A stretch of DNA of 32,285 nt from Corynebacterium striatum ATCC 6940 (lineage in GTDB: Bacteria; Actinomycetota; Actinomycetes; Mycobacteriales; Mycobacteriaceae), in the NCBI RefSeq assembly GCF_000159135.1, contig NZ_GG667529.1, positions 1 through 32,285 on the forward strand. Direction: 5' to 3'. The notes beneath the pieces are model-generated. The model saw only the letters and a program-made list of their open reading frames with translations, was not told the origin of the DNA and searched no databases. Positions 16,902-26,986 of the stretch are shown piece after piece. Each line of letters begins with the position of its first letter. Position 1 is the first letter of the stretch. The position numbers and the translations under genes are program-made.

Positions 16902-17741
16902 ATGTCTTCACATTCTGGAACTTCCCCGGCGCGCCTGCGTACTCGTTTCTTTGCCAAGGCAAAGGCTAAGGGCGCACCCTTTTCTTGTTTGACCAGCTAT
17001 GACTGCATGACCGCCGCGGTATTCGATGAGGCGGGAATCGACTTGCTTTTGGTGGGCGATTCCTTGGCCAACGTGGTTTTGGGCCGCGAGACCACGCTCT
17101 CGCTGACCATGGAGGAGATGATTCCGCTCACGCGCGCGGTGGTTGAGGCCACCTCCCGCAGCTTCGTGGTGGTGGATCTGCCTTTTGGTTCCTATGAGGA
17201 ATCCCCGGCGCAGGCTTTGCGCTCGGCGGTGCGCATGCTGAAGGAGACGGGCGCGCAGGCGGTCAAGATTGAGGGTGGCAAGGAGATTGCGCCGACGATT
17301 TCCGCTTTGGTTGCCGCGGGCATTCCGGTGTGCGCGCACATCGGGTTCACCCCGCAGTCGGTGCATGCGCTGGGTGGTTTCGTAGTGCAGGGCCGTGGCG
17401 AGGCGGCGGGGCCTTTGCTTGCCGACGCCCAGGCTGTTGCCACCGCAGGCGCCTTCGCCGTGGTCCTGGAGATGGTTCCGGCTGAGCTCGCGGCGCAGGT
17501 GACCAAGGAGGTCTCCATCCCCACCATCGGCATCGGCGCGGGCAATGCCTGCGATGGGCAGATTCTGGTCTGGACCGACGCTTTTGGCATGGGCGCGGGC
17601 AAGACGCCGCGCTTTGTGCGCCAATACGCGGACTTGCGCACCGTGCTTTCCGACGCCGCCCGCGCCTATGCCGCCGACGTGGCTGAGCGTAAGTTTCCAA
17701 ACGAGGCAGAGTCCTTTAGCGACTCTGTGAAAGAAGGTTAA
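16902..17741 (+). CDS. panB: 3-methyl-2-oxobutanoate hydroxymethyltransferase
   Basis: A 279-residue enzyme for the first committed step of pantothenate (vitamin B5, CoA) synthesis: ketoisovalerate plus methylene-tetrahydrofolate gives ketopantoate. It is a TIM barrel with the metal-binding Asp residues in [11 protein letters not shown] and [11 protein letters not shown], the substrate Lys in [16 protein letters not shown], and the catalytic Glu in LEMVPAEL. Length is typical. The frame is open upstream to 16761, but that part is the antisense of valS; the ATG at 16902 gives the known N-terminus and a leaderless mRNA. It is followed after 6 bp by panC. Confidence 0.96.
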   Translation: MSSHSGTSPARLRTRFFAKAKAKGAPFSCLTSYDCMTAAVFDEAGIDLLLVGDSLANVVLGRETTLSLTMEEMIPLTRAVVEATSRSFVVVDLPFGSYEESPAQALRSAVRMLKETGAQAVKIEGGKEIAPTISALVAAGIPVCAHIGFTPQSVHALGGFVVQGRGEAAGPLLADAQAVATAGAFAVVLEMVPAELAAQVTKEVSIPTIGIGAGNACDGQILVWTDAFGMGAGKTPRFVRQYADLRTVLSDAARAYAADVAERKFPNEAESFSDSVKEG

Positions 17742-17747
17742 GTAACC

Positions 17748-18578
17748 GTGCAGGTATTCACTACTAAAAAAGAACTCGTTGAGTTTCGTGCGCAGCAGGA
17801 TGGTCAACGCCGCAGCGTGGGTCTCGTGCCCACGATGGGCGCGCTGCATGCAGGCCATGGCTCGCTGATTAAGGCGGCGCGGGAAGCTAACGACGTCGTC
17901 GTGGTTTCAGTCTTTGTCAATCCGCTGCAGTTTAGCGATTTGGGCGAGTGCGACGACTTCCGGAACTATCCACGCAACGTGGAGGCAGACGCGGCCTTCG
18001 TGGAATCACTAGGCGCCGATGCTGTCTTCGCCCCGAGCGTGGAGGAGATGTACCCGAGTGGCACCCCGCTAGCGTGGGTACGCACCGGGGCCATGGGTGA
18101 GGTGCTGGAAGGCGCCTCTCGGCCAGGGCACTTCGACGGCGTGGCTACGGTGGTCTCGAAGCTGTTTAATCTGGTGCGCCCCACCCGCGCATACTTTGGG
18201 CAAAAGGATGCCCAGCAGGTAGCGGTGCTGCGCCGGATGGTCGCAGACTTGGACTTCCCCGTTAAGCTGGTGGCTGCGCCCATCGTGCGCGCAGCGGATG
18301 GCTTGGCTGAGTCGAGCCGCAACCAGCGCCTAAACGACGCCGAGCGTACGCAGGCCCTTGCACTCTCGCAGACCCTCTTTGGCCTGCGGGACGGCAATTT
18401 CAACTCCGTGGAGGAAGCGTCCAAAGCCCTAGATGCAAGCGATGGCGTGCGAGTGGATTACCTCACGGTGGTGGATCCACAAACGCTTAAGCCGGTGGAC
18501 GTTAGTGCCCGCCCGGCTCTAGCGCTGGTTGCCGCACACGTGGGCCCGGTGCGGCTTATCGATAATCTCGAGCTCTAG
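17748..18578 (+). CDS. panC: Pantothenate synthetase (pantoate-beta-alanine ligase)
   Basis: A 276-residue ligase that joins pantoate and beta-alanine using ATP via a pantoyl-adenylate. It has the nucleotidyl-transferase motif HAGHGSL (residues 34-40, the HIGH equivalent), [19 protein letters not shown], and the KMSKS-loop equivalent [13 protein letters not shown]188 stands where a hydrophobic residue is more usual, but SSRN is intact. The GTG start at 17748 follows GAAGG by about 10 nt and lies 6 bp after the panB stop, so the two form an operon. panD, the third pathway gene, is not in the window. The gene converges with mdh, leaving only 5 bp and no visible terminator between them. Confidence 0.96.
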   Translation: MQVFTTKKELVEFRAQQDGQRRSVGLVPTMGALHAGHGSLIKAAREANDVVVVSVFVNPLQFSDLGECDDFRNYPRNVEADAAFVESLGADAVFAPSVEEMYPSGTPLAWVRTGAMGEVLEGASRPGHFDGVATVVSKLFNLVRPTRAYFGQKDAQQVAVLRRMVADLDFPVKLVAAPIVRAADGLAESSRNQRLNDAERTQALALSQTLFGLRDGNFNSVEEASKALDASDGVRVDYLTVVDPQTLKPVDVSARPALALVAAHVGPVRLIDNLEL

Positions 18579-18583
18579 CCCTC

Positions 18584-19654
<1,071 letters not shown>

Positions 19655-19773
19655 TCATCCTTAATCACAATTTCCACCAAACTACCCCCGAATGTCCCGC
19701 AGTTCGCGACTTTATTCTTACTTGAATCTCGGAAATGTTTGTTTTTCGGCACTATAGGAGGAGGAAAAGAGAA

Positions 19774-19790
19774 GAATCTGGGAAAGATTC
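19774..19790. promoter_or_regulatory. Candidate operator of the TetR gene
   Basis: A dyad GAATCT-N5-AGATTC lies in the tetR leader, 34 bp before the start codon and just downstream of a TATAGG sequence (about 19755) that could be the -10. The position fits autoregulation by a TetR dimer, but there is no second copy to confirm it. A strong AGGAGGAGG stretch beside it has no start codon at usable distance. Confidence 0.35.
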
Positions 19791-19823
19791 GTACTGACAT
19801 AGGACATCAAGGACGTAAAAATT

Positions 19824-20594
19824 ATGACCATGGACGCCACTGATTCGGCTTCGACCGATTCCGTCGGCACCGCCGAACTCTCAGGCTCCGTCGAGCGAGT
19901 CATCGACGTAGCCATCGAGCAGTTTTCTGAGTTGGGTTTTGCTGACGCAAAGTTGGACAATATCTCCCGCCTCGCTGGCATGTCCAAGCGCATGATCCAC
20001 TACCACTTCGGCGACAAGAAGGGGCTCTACCAGCAGGCTCTGAGCACGGCCGCGCGGCGCCTCAACCCGCCGGCGGGTTCTCTCGACATTGATTCAGCCG
20101 TCCCAGTAGAAGGCGTCCGCACGCTAGTTGACTGGCTGTTCAAGCAGCACGTTGAGCACCCTGAAGCAATCCGCATGATGACCATGGAAACCTCCACAGG
20201 CGCTTTGGAGACGGGCCAGGCGCTCATCGACGTCTCTGAAGTCTCCCTGCACCTCGACAAGCTACTCATGCTGGGTCAGGATTCCGGTGCGTTCCGCCCG
20301 GGTATTTCCGCCAATGACATCTTCACGCTCATTGCGTCGCTAACGATGTACCGCGTAACCAACCGTTCAATGATGCAGAACCTGCTGGATATCGACATGC
20401 ACAGCCCAGAAAACACCGAGGGTATGCACCGCATGGCAGTCGACGCAGTCTTGGCCTTCCTCACCGCAAACATCCCGGACTCGGGGTACAGCTCTTATCT
20501 GTCCACGGGAGCCTCGGTGGAAGACAACGACTCAATCCCACAAGATATCTACTCCAGCGACGAAGACCAGAGCGGGTCTGACATCTACACCTAA
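19824..20594 (+). CDS. TetR-family transcriptional regulator
   Basis: A 256-residue regulator. The TetR DNA-binding domain spans about residues 20-70, with the HTH LDNISRLAGMSKRMIHYHFGDKKGLY. A helical ligand/dimer domain follows to about 220. The last 35 residues are acidic and Ser-rich (EDNDSIPQDIYSSDEDQSG), longer than usual. AAGGA lies 10 nt before the ATG. It sits between mdh and clpX like the TetR gene of C. glutamicum in the same place. Ligand and targets are unknown; autoregulation via the dyad at 19774 is possible. Confidence 0.88.
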   Translation: MTMDATDSASTDSVGTAELSGSVERVIDVAIEQFSELGFADAKLDNISRLAGMSKRMIHYHFGDKKGLYQQALSTAARRLNPPAGSLDIDSAVPVEGVRTLVDWLFKQHVEHPEAIRMMTMETSTGALETGQALIDVSEVSLHLDKLLMLGQDSGAFRPGISANDIFTLIASLTMYRVTNRSMMQNLLDIDMHSPENTEGMHRMAVDAVLAFLTANIPDSGYSSYLSTGASVEDNDSIPQDIYSSDEDQSGSDIYT

Positions 20595-20622
20595 ACCTTT
20601 GCTCTTTAGCTTTATGCCTAAA

Positions 20623-20652
20623 GGGCCGCAGATCTTAAGTGATCTGCGGCCC
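20623..20652. terminator. Bidirectional terminator between tetR and clpX
   Basis: GGGCCGCAGATC pairs with GATCTGCGGCCC (12 bp, 6-nt loop). It lies between two convergent stop codons, 17 bp before the end of clpX. Short T-stretches flank it on both strands. Confidence 0.8.
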
Positions 20653-20669
20653 CTTAAAGCCATCTGCCC

Positions 20670-21965
20670 TTAGGCGGATTCCTTTTCAGCGTCGGTGTAG
20701 ACAAAGCTTGGCTCATCTTCGCCCTTCACGCAGGCCTCGGTGATGTGGACCGCAGTGATGTCTTCGCGGTCAGGCAATTCGTACATGATGGGTACCAGCA
20801 GCTCTTCCATGATCGCGCGCAGACCACGTGCACCGGTCTTACGCTCGAGCGCGAGCTCCGCGATAGCACCCAATGCCCCGTCCTCGAAGACGAGCTCCGC
20901 GCCGTCCATCTCGAACAGGCGCTGGTACTGCTTGACCAGTGAATTCTTCGGCTCGACCAAGACCTTGACCAAGGACTCGCGGTCAAGGTTATCCACGGTA
21001 GCCACGATGGGCAGACGGCCGATGAACTCAGGAATGAGGCCAAACTTCACGAGGTCCTCAGGGCGAACCTCGGAGAAGAGGTCGAGCTTCTCGCGCTCGT
21101 CCGCAGTCTCCAGCTTGGCGCCAAAGCCCACGCCCTTCTTGCCCACGCGCTCCGCGATGACCTTATCCAGGCCTGCGAACGCACCGGCGACGATGAAGAG
21201 AATGTTGGAGGTATCCAGCTGGATGAACTCCTGATTGGGGTGCTTGCGCCCACCCTGCGGCGGAATCGCAGCGACGGTGCCCTCGAGGATCTTCAGCAGC
21301 GCCTGCTGCACACCCTCGCCGGAGACGTCACGCGTGATCGAGGGATTCTCAGACTTGCGGGAAATCTTGTCCACCTCGTCGACGTAGATGATGCCGCGCT
21401 GTGCGCGCTCCACATCAAAGTCCGCCGCCTGGAGCAGCTTGAGGAGGATGTTTTCCACGTCCTCGCCCACGTAGCCCGCCTCGGTAAGGCTGGTTGCGTC
21501 CGCAATGGCAAACGGGACGTCGAGCATGCGCGCCAGAGTCTGCGCCAGGTAGGTCTTACCGGAACCGGTGGGACCAAGCAGCAAAATGTTGGACTTAGCA
21601 ATCTCTACGTTCTCATCTTCGACCTTCTTGCGGCGCCCTTCAAGGCCCGCGGTCTCTTCTACCTTGATGCGCTTGTAGTGGTTGTACACAGCCACTGCAA
21701 GCACACGCTTAGCCTGATCCTGGCCTATGACGTACTTGTCGAGGAAGGAAGAAATCTCCGACGGACGGGGAAGTTTTACTTCCTTGTCCGCGGTCTCAGC
21801 AGCCGCAGCGGCGCCGAGCTCTTCTTCGATAATCTCGTTGCACAGCTCAATGCACTCATCACAGATGTAGACACCGCCGCCGGCGATGAGCTTTTTCACC
21901 TGCTTCTGGCTCTTGCCACAGAAGGAACACTTGAGCAGGTCAGCGCTTTCTTGCATACGTGCCAT
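20670..21965 (-). CDS. clpX: ATP-dependent Clp protease ATP-binding subunit ClpX
   Basis: A 431-residue AAA+ unfoldase that feeds substrates into the ClpP1P2 chamber. The N-terminal zinc domain has C13, C16, C35 and C38 (CSFC and CDEC) and binds adaptors and substrates. The AAA+ core has Walker A GPTGSGKT (131-138), Walker [10 protein letters not shown] (192-200), a pore loop GYVGED and an arginine-finger region near FIGRLP. The C-terminal domain is complete. The first ATG ([13 protein letters not shown]) fits the family; only a weak GGAAAG precedes it. Its partners clpP1 and clpP2 are 4.4 kb downstream in the same direction but in their own operon. It stands alone behind the tetR terminator. 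Confidence 0.97.
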   Translation of the reverse strand: MARMQESADLLKCSFCGKSQKQVKKLIAGGGVYICDECIELCNEIIEEELGAAAAAETADKEVKLPRPSEISSFLDKYVIGQDQAKRVLAVAVYNHYKRIKVEETAGLEGRRKKVEDENVEIAKSNILLLGPTGSGKTYLAQTLARMLDVPFAIADATSLTEAGYVGEDVENILLKLLQAADFDVERAQRGIIYVDEVDKISRKSENPSITRDVSGEGVQQALLKILEGTVAAIPPQGGRKHPNQEFIQLDTSNILFIVAGAFAGLDKVIAERVGKKGVGFGAKLETADEREKLDLFSEVRPEDLVKFGLIPEFIGRLPIVATVDNLDRESLVKVLVEPKNSLVKQYQRLFEMDGAELVFEDGALGAIAELALERKTGARGLRAIMEELLVPIMYELPDREDITAVHITEACVKGEDEPSFVYTDAEKESA

Positions 21966-22284
21966 TAAGGTCTTTCCACTCGCTTTTCTTCAACTTGAGG
22001 TGGGCGGATTCCGATGCGGAGAGTACTCGTATCCTGCACACCCAGAAGGCGCGTCCCACAGATATCTCCACCTTAGTAAATCAACACGACACGACCCTCA
22101 TTCATTCCTCCGCGTGGCGCAGCCTCAACCTTTGGTTAAGACCCCTCCAAGGCCGGTCCTGAATTTAAAAAGCTGCTCCGTAGACATAGACCAAGCTGTC
22201 CAGCACTTTGTCCGCAAGCAATCAGGACCTCCCCAAAAGGCCCTAAGTCATATCTTTAAAACAAACGCAAAGGTTGCAGCACGC
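21966..22284. other. Divergent clpX / MFS transporter upstream region
   Basis: This 319-bp stretch has no gene. On the plus side TATCTT (22251-22256) is a possible -10 for the transporter. On the minus side TACTCT near 22026 and TATCTG near 22060 are weak -10 candidates for clpX, with no convincing -35. I see no ClgR-type box and no strong dyad here. Confidence 0.4.
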
Positions 22285-23643
22285 ATGGATATTCGTAAGC
22301 TCGTCGACAGCTCCCCTATGGGATTGCGGCAATGGTCTATCATTTTCATTGCCTTGTACCTCAACGCTCTCGACGGCTATGACATGGTCGCGATGGCATT
22401 CGGCGCCGGCCAGGTGACCGAAGCCTTCACCTTGAGTGACGTCCAGCTCGGCTGGCTGCTCTCCGCCGCCCTCATCGGCATCGGCCTGGGTTCCCTCTTC
22501 CTTGCCCCGACCGCCGACCGTGTGGGCCGTACACGCCTTATCACCATCTCGCTCTTCATCGACTTGGTGGGCCTAGTTGCCACGGTCTTCGCCCCGACTT
22601 TCGCTCTGCTCTTCATCTTCCGCGTTCTCACCGGCATCGGCGTCGGCGGCGTGCTCGTCTGCGTCACCGTCTTGGTCAGCGAATACTCGAATCTCCGCTT
22701 CCGTGGCCTGGCGGTGGCAATCTATGCCTCCGGCTACGGCCTGGGCGCTTCCTTGTGCGGCGTCATCGCATCGGCCGTGGCGCCGTCCTACGGTTGGCAG
22801 GCCATCTTCTGGGTAGGTGCCGGCCTTACCGTCGTCGCCATCGCACTGACCGTCCTCTTCGTTCCCGAGTCCGCTGACTTCCTGGCCGCCCGCGGCCGTA
22901 TGGACAAGGTTCGCTTCATCGCCGCCAAGTTGGGTCTCAAGGGCGAGGTCACCGTCCGCGCCACCAAGGACGAAGAACCGCGCGCTCCCTTCAAGGACAT
23001 CCTCTCCCCCTCCTTCGTGCGCACAACCATCAAGCTGTGGCTGGCTTTCTCTTTCGTGATGTTCGCCTACAACTTCACTTCCCAGTGGACCCCGAAGCTG
23101 CTCACGGAGGAAGGCCTCACCGCGCAGCAGGGCGTCATCGGTGGCATCATGTTGTCCTTCGGCGGCACCATCGGTGCGCTCATCTTCGGATTCCTCACCA
23201 CGAAGATCGATGCCCGCCCACTGCTCATCGTGTCGTGCTTGGTAGCCTCCGGCGTGCTCGTAGGGTTCATTTTCTCCACGTCCATCCCGACCCTGATGTT
23301 CTCCCTGGGCGTCGGCGTGGGCCTCACCTTGAATGCCTGCATCACCGGCCTGTACACGGTTGCTCCAGAGTCCTACCCGTCTGCACTGCGCACCACGGGT
23401 ACCGGCGCCGCGATCGGCATCGCACGCGTGGGGGCAACGCTCGCCCCGATCCTCACCGGCTACCTCCTCAGCTCCGGCTGGACTCCGACGGGCCTGTACA
23501 CACTCGCTGGTGCAACGGCGCTTCTCGCCGCACTTTCCCTCTTCGGTGTGCGCGCCTACTCCGCCAAGATCGCCGATGAAGCTCCAGCTTCTACGCCTGC
23601 TGACGCCGCGCTTTCCGACGCCCCTCTCACCAGCCGGGTTTAG
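22285..23643 (+). CDS. MFS transporter, aromatic acid:H+ symporter type
   Basis: A 452-residue, 12-helix permease of the AAHS group (PcaK/BenK type). Hallmarks are NALDGYDMVAMAF in helix 1 (the DGxD acidic pair used for proton-coupled aromatic acid uptake), the ADRVGRTRL loop after helix 2, and PESADFLAARGR before the central cytoplasmic loop. The substrate is probably a benzoate-like acid but cannot be named. I chose the ATG at 22285 (AAAGG 10 nt upstream); the frame is open for another 133 codons, but that part has no transporter similarity and overlaps clpX. In C. glutamicum benK and other aromatic genes lie between clpX and clpP2, so this may be a slimmed version of that cluster. An SDR gene follows in the same direction. 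Confidence 0.9.
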   Translation: MDIRKLVDSSPMGLRQWSIIFIALYLNALDGYDMVAMAFGAGQVTEAFTLSDVQLGWLLSAALIGIGLGSLFLAPTADRVGRTRLITISLFIDLVGLVATVFAPTFALLFIFRVLTGIGVGGVLVCVTVLVSEYSNLRFRGLAVAIYASGYGLGASLCGVIASAVAPSYGWQAIFWVGAGLTVVAIALTVLFVPESADFLAARGRMDKVRFIAAKLGLKGEVTVRATKDEEPRAPFKDILSPSFVRTTIKLWLAFSFVMFAYNFTSQWTPKLLTEEGLTAQQGVIGGIMLSFGGTIGALIFGFLTTKIDARPLLIVSCLVASGVLVGFIFSTSIPTLMFSLGVGVGLTLNACITGLYTVAPESYPSALRTTGTGAAIGIARVGATLAPILTGYLLSSGWTPTGLYTLAGATALLAALSLFGVRAYSAKIADEAPASTPADAALSDAPLTSRV

Positions 23644-23650
23644 CCTCTAC

Positions 23651-23686
23651 GCTGGGAAGGTGGAAACCGCTTTTCATCTTCCCAGC
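23651..23686 (+). other. Intercistronic hairpin between MFS and SDR genes
   Basis: GCTGGGAAGGTG pairs with CATCTTCCCAGC (12 bp, one G-U pair, 12-nt loop). It begins 8 bp after the MFS stop and ends 1 bp before the GAAGGAG ribosome binding site of the SDR gene. There is no T-run. It may protect or process the joint mRNA, or tune SDR translation. Confidence 0.65.
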
Positions 23687-23702
23687 CGAAGGAGACCCCA
23701 TC

Positions 23703-24467
23703 ATGTTCGACCTGACGAACCAAGTTGCCATCGTTACCGGTGGCGCCGCCGGCATCGGGCGCGGAATTGTATCCGCGCTGCGAGAAGCAGGCGCACACGT
23801 CGTCATTGCTGACATCGATCTAGAACACGCCCAAGCTACTGCCGCCGAGCTCGGCGCGGAGACCCTCAAGGTAGATGTCACCGACCGTGAATCCATACGT
23901 GAGCTCTACCGCACTGTGGTGGACAAACACAGCCGCATCGACATCGTCTGTTCCAATGCGGGCGTATTCCCCAACTGCCCCTTGGACGAGATGACGGATG
24001 AAAAGTGGGAGGCGATGTTCGCCATCAACACCCACGGCACGTTCAAGGTGGTCCAGGAAGCACTGCCTTTTATGCGCAAGCAGAACTACGGCCGCATCGT
24101 CATCACGACTTCCATCACTGGTTCCCACACTGGCTTCCCAGGTTGGGCCCACTATGGGGCGTCGAAAGCCGCCCAGCAGGGCTTCATGCGCTCGGCAGCC
24201 CTCGAAGTCGCACGTGACAATATCACCATCAACGGCGTACTGCCGGGCAATATCTTGACCGAAGGCCTGGAGGGCCAAGGTCAGCAATACCTAGACCAGA
24301 TGACTCGCTCGGTGCCGATGCACCGCCTCGGTACCCCTCGCGACATAGGAAATGCCGCCGTCTTCCTTGCGTCTCGTGAAGCAAGCTACATCACCGGCCA
24401 GACGCTCATTGTCGACGGCGGCCAAATCCTCCCCGAATCCCCCGAAGCTATCCTTCCTCCCCGTTAG
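23703..24467 (+). CDS. Short-chain dehydrogenase/reductase (SDR)
   Basis: A 254-residue classical SDR oxidoreductase. It has the Rossmann motif TGGAAGIGRG (residues 12-21), an acidic residue at the end of beta-2 (IADID, favouring NAD over NADP), NAG in CSNAGVF, the catalytic Ser in TTSITGS, YGASK (Tyr and Lys) and the C-terminal ITGQTLIVDGG. The substrate cannot be read from sequence. GAAGGAG lies 8 nt before the ATG. It follows the aromatic-type transporter by 59 bp, so it may act on the imported compound; that is inference. Its stop codon overlaps the stop of the convergent peptide-transporter gene by 4 bp. Confidence 0.92.
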   Translation: MFDLTNQVAIVTGGAAGIGRGIVSALREAGAHVVIADIDLEHAQATAAELGAETLKVDVTDRESIRELYRTVVDKHSRIDIVCSNAGVFPNCPLDEMTDEKWEAMFAINTHGTFKVVQEALPFMRKQNYGRIVITTSITGSHTGFPGWAHYGASKAAQQGFMRSAALEVARDNITINGVLPGNILTEGLEGQGQQYLDQMTRSVPMHRLGTPRDIGNAAVFLASREASYITGQTLIVDGGQILPESPEAILPPR

Positions 24468-25963
24468 CGGAAGGTAGCGAACTTCTTGACCACCCAGCGG
24501 CTCAGAGCCAGAATGATGACGCCCAGCACGATGGAGGCCACGCCAAGTGAGATAAAGAAGGTGTTCTCTGCGGTGGCATCCTCCGGGTTGTAGAAACCAG
24601 CCAGGGAGCCAGCCAAGGAGGTACCCATGGCAACGGCCATCATCCACACCGCCATCATGCGGGAGGGGAAGGCACGTGGCGCGACCTTGGTAGCAAGCGC
24701 GTTACCAACCGGGGACAGCAAAAGCTCGCCCATGGTGAACAGGAAGAGGATGCCAATGATGGCAAACATCGGCGTGGAATTTGCACCGGTACCGGAGTAC
24801 GGCAGGAAGAAGAACAAAGAAATACCGATGATGATGTTGGCGGCACCGAACTTCACCGGCGTGGACCACTGACGGTTACCGAGCCTGGTCCACATCGTTG
24901 CGAAAACCGCAGAGAAGATCACGATGAAGATCGGGTTGAAGGACTGCACGAGTGACGGCGGAATCTCGATGCCGAAGACGTTACGGTCCAAGCGCACGTC
25001 CGCATAGATGGTCATGACGGTGAACTGCTGCTGGAAGATACCGAAGAACAAAACACCAGAGACAAACAGAGGGATAAATCCCAGCAGACGCTTCTTTTCT
25101 TCCGCATCAACCAGCTCGGAGAAGTACATCTGGCACCACAATACGATTGCCGCCAACAGAGCAACGGCAGTGACGATGTTGGATAGCCAATCGACCTTGA
25201 TAACGCCGGTTGCGATGGAAACTACCGCAATTGCCGCGATGCCAAGGACCGCAGCTAGGCCGAGCAGCACCTGTTTGCTGCTAGCAGGGTTCGGGACCTC
25301 GTGGCCTGCATCCTTGATGGTGGACTTGCGCATCAGGGTGTACTGAATCAGGCCCGCGAACATGCCGATTGCCGCGAGGCCAAAGCCCCAGTGGAATCCC
25401 TTCCAGCCCCACATGATCGTTGTGATCAACGGGCCGAATAGAGCGCCGATGTTGACCCCCATGTAGAAAATGGAGAAACCACCGTCACGGCGGGTGTCAT
25501 CACGGCTATATAGCGAGCCAAGCACCACTTGGGCGGTGGTCTTCACACCGCCGGAACCGATGGCTATGAGAACCAAACCAATCGCCAGACCCGTAACGTC
25601 CGGAATAAACGCTAGGGCGATATGACCGAGCATCACCAGGTTCGCGGAGTAGAACAGGGTGCGCTCCGGGCCCAAAATTCGGTCTGCAACCAAAGAGGCC
25701 AGAAGGCAGGCCATATAGACCAGACCGCCGTAGGCACCAACCACGGACGTTGCAGCGGTCTTGTCCATGCCCAGTCCGCCATCGGTGACGGAGTAGTACA
25801 TATAGAGCAAGACGATCGACTGCATGCCGTAGAAGCTGAAACGCTCCCACATCTCGATGCCAAATAGGTTGGCTAGGCCCCACGGATGCCCGAAGAACAG
25901 TCTTTCTTCAGACTCCGCTTTGTGTTCTGTCGCACCAGACAACTGCGTATTGTGATCTGACAT
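24464..25963 (-). CDS. Proton-dependent di/tripeptide transporter, POT/PTR family
   Basis: A 499-residue permease with about 14 membrane helices that takes up small peptides with protons. It has the ExxER motif in GIEMWERFSFYG (helix 1), the PTR2 signature in FYMGVNIGALFGPLI, and the conserved ADRILGPER loop. It resembles DtpT of Lactococcus and the actinobacterial homologues. The ATG at 25963 has no good ribosome binding site, and no better start exists before the first helix. Its upstream region carries a GlxR/CRP-like site. It converges with the SDR gene, the two stop codons sharing TTAG/CTAA. Confidence 0.94.
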   Translation of the reverse strand: MSDHNTQLSGATEHKAESEERLFFGHPWGLANLFGIEMWERFSFYGMQSIVLLYMYYSVTDGGLGMDKTAATSVVGAYGGLVYMACLLASLVADRILGPERTLFYSANLVMLGHIALAFIPDVTGLAIGLVLIAIGSGGVKTTAQVVLGSLYSRDDTRRDGGFSIFYMGVNIGALFGPLITTIMWGWKGFHWGFGLAAIGMFAGLIQYTLMRKSTIKDAGHEVPNPASSKQVLLGLAAVLGIAAIAVVSIATGVIKVDWLSNIVTAVALLAAIVLWCQMYFSELVDAEEKKRLLGFIPLFVSGVLFFGIFQQQFTVMTIYADVRLDRNVFGIEIPPSLVQSFNPIFIVIFSAVFATMWTRLGNRQWSTPVKFGAANIIIGISLFFFLPYSGTGANSTPMFAIIGILFLFTMGELLLSPVGNALATKVAPRAFPSRMMAVWMMAVAMGTSLAGSLAGFYNPEDATAENTFFISLGVASIVLGVIILALSRWVVKKFATFR

Positions 25964-26288
25964 ATAAATAGTTGAGCACTAATTCTCGGTAGCAACAAAT
26001 CGGTTGGTTGCCCGAAATAATTTTTAAGGCACGCAGCTGCAGAAAATTCCACGTCACGGCCCCGCACTGCGAAAACTTTCACACGCATATTTGCAACCGA
26101 AAAGACCGCGAACCGGAGCATCAACTTCCACTTCCGCCGTTCACTCTTGACGACGTAACAAAGCTCGCTTGTGGTTACTCACATAGGTGTTAAACCCACA
26201 AACCCATAAACCACCTTGGTAACCGTCACACATCCACCCGTAGGACGGACTTGGGTGATACTCCAAGACCTATAGAACTGAAAAGATT
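25964..26288. other. Upstream region of the peptide transporter, no gene
   Basis: I see no coding sequence here. It holds a CRP/GlxR-like site (26068-26083) and, on the plus strand near 26249-26275, a weak two-part hairpin (TAGG...CTTGG / CCAAG...CCTA) just before the clpP2 terminator. That could be part of a small RNA, but no promoter supports it. Confidence 0.4.
26068..26083. promoter_or_regulatory. GlxR (CRP-type) binding-site candidate
   Basis: TGCGAAAACTTTCACA matches the GlxR/CRP pattern TGTGA-N6-TCACA at 9 of 10 fixed positions. It lies about 105 bp upstream of the peptide transporter start, a usual distance for an activator or repressor of a nutrient-uptake gene. Confidence 0.4.
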
Positions 26289-26324
26289 AAAGCCCTTGCA
26301 CCACATATACGGTGCAAGGGCTTT
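26289..26324 (-). terminator. Terminator of the clpP1-clpP2 operon
   Basis: AAAGCCCTTGCACC pairs perfectly with GGTGCAAGGGCTTT (14 bp, 8-nt loop). It lies 17 bp behind the clpP2 stop. On the minus strand the stem ends in GGGCTTTAATCTTTTC. Confidence 0.9.
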
Positions 26325-26341
26325 GGCTCAATTACTACGTT

Positions 26342-26965
26342 TTAAGCGTTGAGCTTACGGTAATCAAAGACGGTATCGATGAGGCCGTACTCTACTGCCT
26401 CGTGGGCAGTCAGGATCTTGTCACGATCGGTATCGATGCGAACCTGCTCCGCAGTACGGCCGGTGTGCTCAGCCAAGGTGTTCTCCATGAGGCGGCGCAT
26501 GCGCTCGATCTCGTTAGCCTCGATCTCTAGGTCAGAAACCTGGCCCTGGGTGCCCTGGGTGCGTGGCTGGTGAATCAACACGCGGGAGTTCGGCAGTGCC
26601 GCACGCTTGCCCGGTGCACCGGCAGCCAGCAGGACGGCAGCTGCGGAAGCAGCCTGGCCCAGGCACACGGTCTGCACATCAGGACGTACGTAGCGCATGG
26701 TGTCGTAGATAGCCATCAGCGCGGTAAAGGAGCCACCCGGGGAGTTGATGTACATGGTGATGTCGCGATCTGGGTCCTGAGACTCGAGGACCAGTAGCTG
26801 CGCCATGATGTCATTCGCCGAGGTGTCATCAACCTGGGTGCCAAGGAAGATGATGCGCTCTTCGAAAAGCTTGGAGTACGGGTTGGTGGTCTTAGAGCCT
26901 TGTGCGTTCTGCTCGATGAATTCCGGCAAAACGTAGCGGGAATTAGGCATTTGAAGGTTAGACAT
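26342..26965 (-). CDS. clpP2: ATP-dependent Clp protease proteolytic subunit 2
   Basis: A 207-residue serine peptidase subunit. In actinobacteria two different ClpP rings (ClpP1 and ClpP2) form one mixed tetradecamer served by ClpX or ClpC. The catalytic triad is visible: S107 in GQAASAAAVLL, His in LIHQPRTQG, and Asp in RIDTDRDK. The N-terminus is longer than in ClpP1. GGAGA lies about 8 nt before the ATG. It follows clpP1 by 21 bp and ends at a strong terminator, so the two are co-transcribed, probably under ClgR. Confidence 0.97.
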   Translation of the reverse strand: MSNLQMPNSRYVLPEFIEQNAQGSKTTNPYSKLFEERIIFLGTQVDDTSANDIMAQLLVLESQDPDRDITMYINSPGGSFTALMAIYDTMRYVRPDVQTVCLGQAASAAAVLLAAGAPGKRAALPNSRVLIHQPRTQGTQGQVSDLEIEANEIERMRRLMENTLAEHTGRTAEQVRIDTDRDKILTAHEAVEYGLIDTVFDYRKLNA

Positions 26966-26986
26966 AGTGATAATTCTCCTTATTCC

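Noticed and set aside
26160..26182. GlxR site at TGTGGTTACTCACA
   Set aside because: The half-sites are two bases too close for the 16-bp GlxR/CRP pattern; the site at 26068 is better.
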